Shown here: positions 53,309 through 54,690 of the stretch, piece by piece
How positions within the stretch are numbered: the first letter of the stretch is position 1
Layout of the letters: every line of letters begins with the position of its first letter
NCBI RefSeq assembly: GCF_014648295.1
Contig: NZ_BMQV01000031.1
Location: 1 to 54,690 of the forward strand
Length of the DNA: 54,690 nt
Reading direction: 5' to 3'
Source of the DNA: Shewanella saliphila
Lineage (GTDB): Bacteria; Pseudomonadota; Gammaproteobacteria; Enterobacterales; Shewanellaceae
Notes under the pieces: generated by a model
Seen by the model: the letters and a program-made list of their open reading frames with translations, nothing else
Told to the model about the DNA's origin: nothing
The model's database searches: none
Position numbers and translations under genes: made by a program

Positions 53309-53776
53309 CTATTCAGCTAACGTTGTAAGCACGACTTCGTGATGGTTTTTGGTTTTAAATTTATTCAGCACATGGCTAATTTTACCATCAATGCCCACGA
53401 TAAAGCTTAGGCGATGTATTCCATCATAGTGTTTACCCATGAATTGTTTTGGGCCCCATACGCCAAAGCCATCAGCAACAGCATGGTCTTCATCACTGAG
53501 TAAGGTGAAGTTGAGCGCTTGTTTGTCAGCAAACCTGGCCAATTTTGCCACTGGATCTGGACTAATGCCAAACACGGTCACATTTAACCTATCAAGTTGA
53601 GCTTTGATGTCACGTAAGCCTTGAGCTTGTACTGTACAGCCTGGGGTAGAGGCTTTGGGGTAAAAATACACCAGTACAGGTCCGTTGGTTAATGCTTGTT
53701 GTAATGATACGGTTTCACCCGCTTGGTTTTGCAAACTAAAATTAGGAGCGATGTCGCCCACGTTTAGGGTGTTCAT
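53309..53776 (-). CDS. bcp: Thiol peroxidase Bcp (bacterioferritin comigratory protein), 1-Cys form
   Basis: The 155-residue peroxiredoxin reduces peroxides and hydroperoxides. The active segment YPKASTPGCTVQAQGLRD holds peroxidatic Cys47 with the expected Thr and Pro. Where E. coli Bcp has a resolving Cys five residues later, there is Gln52, and no other Cys is present, so it must be a 1-Cys type that uses an external thiol. It lies 77 bp downstream of gcvR on the same strand, the usual order in gammaproteobacteria. Confidence 0.93.
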   Translation of the reverse strand: MNTLNVGDIAPNFSLQNQAGETVSLQQALTNGPVLVYFYPKASTPGCTVQAQGLRDIKAQLDRLNVTVFGISPDPVAKLARFADKQALNFTLLSDEDHAVADGFGVWGPKQFMGKHYDGIHRLSFIVGIDGKISHVLNKFKTKNHHEVVLTTLAE

Positions 53777-53853
53777 GATTTTTCCTTATCAGGTCATTTG
53801 CAGATAATACGATGCAATGGCGAGTGAGGTTCAATTCAAGGTGAACCTGACTG

Positions 53854-54390
53854 CTAAGGCGCTGCAATGCCTTGCATTCGTTTAATGGTGCACTCTAAAG
53901 ACATTGACTCAGCCAGCTCATGGATACTATTTTCAAGTGTGAGTAAGTCGACTTTGTCTGGAATATTGATTGCCAACAAAATGGATTGCGTTTTGAGATT
54001 GTCGTTATCGTCGGCATGCGAGCGAACAGCGGCGAGATCTAAGCCTTTATCGGCTAAGAATTGGGTAATGATTTTCATCGACCCACGTTGGTCTTCACCG
54101 TTAAAGATAACTTCTATTCGCGAAATAAAGTTTTTAGGCGTGTGTTTAGAGGTGCGCTTCATTACTGTCATGAGTTCAAGTTCAACACTTAAACTCGGTA
54201 ATAAACTTTCAATTTTAGTGATGGCTGTCCATGAGCCAGATATCATCATAATTAAGGTAAATTCATTACCAAATAACGCCATACGACTGTCGACGATATC
54301 GCACTCACACTCACTAGCTAAACGCGCTAAACGACTCACTAAACCAGGACGGTCAGCGCCCATTGCCGTAACGACCAGGTAGTTGGTCAT
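53854..54390 (-). CDS. gcvR: Glycine cleavage system repressor GcvR (tandem ACT domains)
   Basis: The 178-residue protein has two ACT domains (LVVTAMGADRPGLVSRLARLASECECDIVDSRM and a second from about residue 90, ISRIEVIFNGEDQRGSMKIIT). GcvR binds GcvA to repress the glycine cleavage genes when glycine is scarce; glycine binds the ACT domains. GAGGAAAA precedes the ATG. It lies next to bcp as in E. coli, where dapA follows on the other side. Confidence 0.9.
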   Translation of the reverse strand: MTNYLVVTAMGADRPGLVSRLARLASECECDIVDSRMALFGNEFTLIMMISGSWTAITKIESLLPSLSVELELMTVMKRTSKHTPKNFISRIEVIFNGEDQRGSMKIITQFLADKGLDLAAVRSHADDNDNLKTQSILLAINIPDKVDLLTLENSIHELAESMSLECTIKRMQGIAAP

Positions 54391-54690
54391 GGATTTTCCT
54401 CACTGTCGATATCTTGTTGCGAAAACGCCTACTTAAGCTCTGCGTTTATATGCGGGAGCTAATGCTAACATTTAACCGCAAAACACCTCAAGATACTAAC
54501 TCATATCGGTCACATTAATACGATTATTTTTTACTGGAACAGCTTGAAAAATGCTAGGTTATACAGGGCCTGTTGATCTTTCAAGGTTGTTTTTGCAGCG
54601 AATTGTTGACCATTATTCACATTTACAACTGCGCGGCAGAGACTTCGAGGTGTAGTTATTCTACATAAAAAGTCGATAACGCAGTAAAAA
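54391..54690. other. Intergenic end of the window
   Basis: These 300 bp contain the gcvR promoter region. No gene was recognised; a following gene would lie outside. Confidence 0.3.

Overview
The window looks like chromosomal DNA of a marine gammaproteobacterium, most likely Shewanella or a close relative. This rests on low-to-medium GC, a GntR-prpB-prpC-acnD-prpF propionate operon, an LldE/LldF/LldG lactate-utilisation trio, a GcvR-Bcp pair, RegB/RegA-type redox regulators and an SCSS-ending SelO, all in protein styles familiar from that genus. No rRNA or tRNA gene was recognised. Genus assignment is inference; no search was run.

Layout. 1-4.5 kb is a decayed zone. The start of an ISAs1-like transposase interrupts a small membrane gene (DUF4956-like) next to a VTC-domain gene. 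Further on, an NAD(P)HX dehydratase gene is followed by a guanine deaminase gene broken by two copies of a ~270 bp MITE-like element and by an internal deletion. 4.8-26 kb is ordinary chromosome rich in regulators (five LysR, one AraC, one TetR). It holds an MFS transporter, a peroxiredoxin, an acyltransferase, an HD-GYP protein, a DODA dioxygenase, an ABM monooxygenase, an MDR oxidoreductase, a two-domain SnoaL lipoprotein, a PACE efflux protein with a divergent LysR gene, Dps, an AgcS symporter and a RegB/RegA-type two-component pair whose kinase has a Met/His-rich periplasmic loop. 25.6-27.6 kb encodes a probable MesX-MesD pair, a folate-independent methionine synthase system.

27.9-35.5 kb is an accessory island. 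Inverted ~600 bp repeats flank five minus-strand genes. Each gene starts just after an attC-like hairpin ending in GTTAT, as in integron cassettes, and no integrase gene is present, so it resembles a CALIN (attC cluster lacking an integrase). Sequences resembling group II intron ends, in the orientation opposite to the genes, sit between stop codons and attC-like sites. Cargo: a NACHT NTPase (candidate anti-phage protein), a HEPN-like protein with an RNNLFH motif, a membrane-anchored HExxH protein and two small unknown proteins. The right flank has further repeat copies and a 158 bp tandem duplication.

35.7-54.4 kb returns to core genes: selO; a SatD-like regulator behind four palindromes of form TTAGCC-N6-GGCTAA, overlapping a DUF3307 membrane gene; lldEFG; a LysR gene; the propionate 2-methylcitrate operon with three identical TTGTCGACAA sites at its regulator and terminator-like hairpins between genes; a CPA1 antiporter with a TrkA-N domain and a charged tail; a Bcp lacking the usual resolving cysteine; and gcvR.

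How genes work together: prpB, prpC, acnD and prpF make the 2-methylcitrate cycle for propionate, with the GntR protein as likely local regulator. LldEFG oxidises lactate. MesX and MesD probably make methionine. RegB/RegA would couple expression to redox state, perhaps with metal input.
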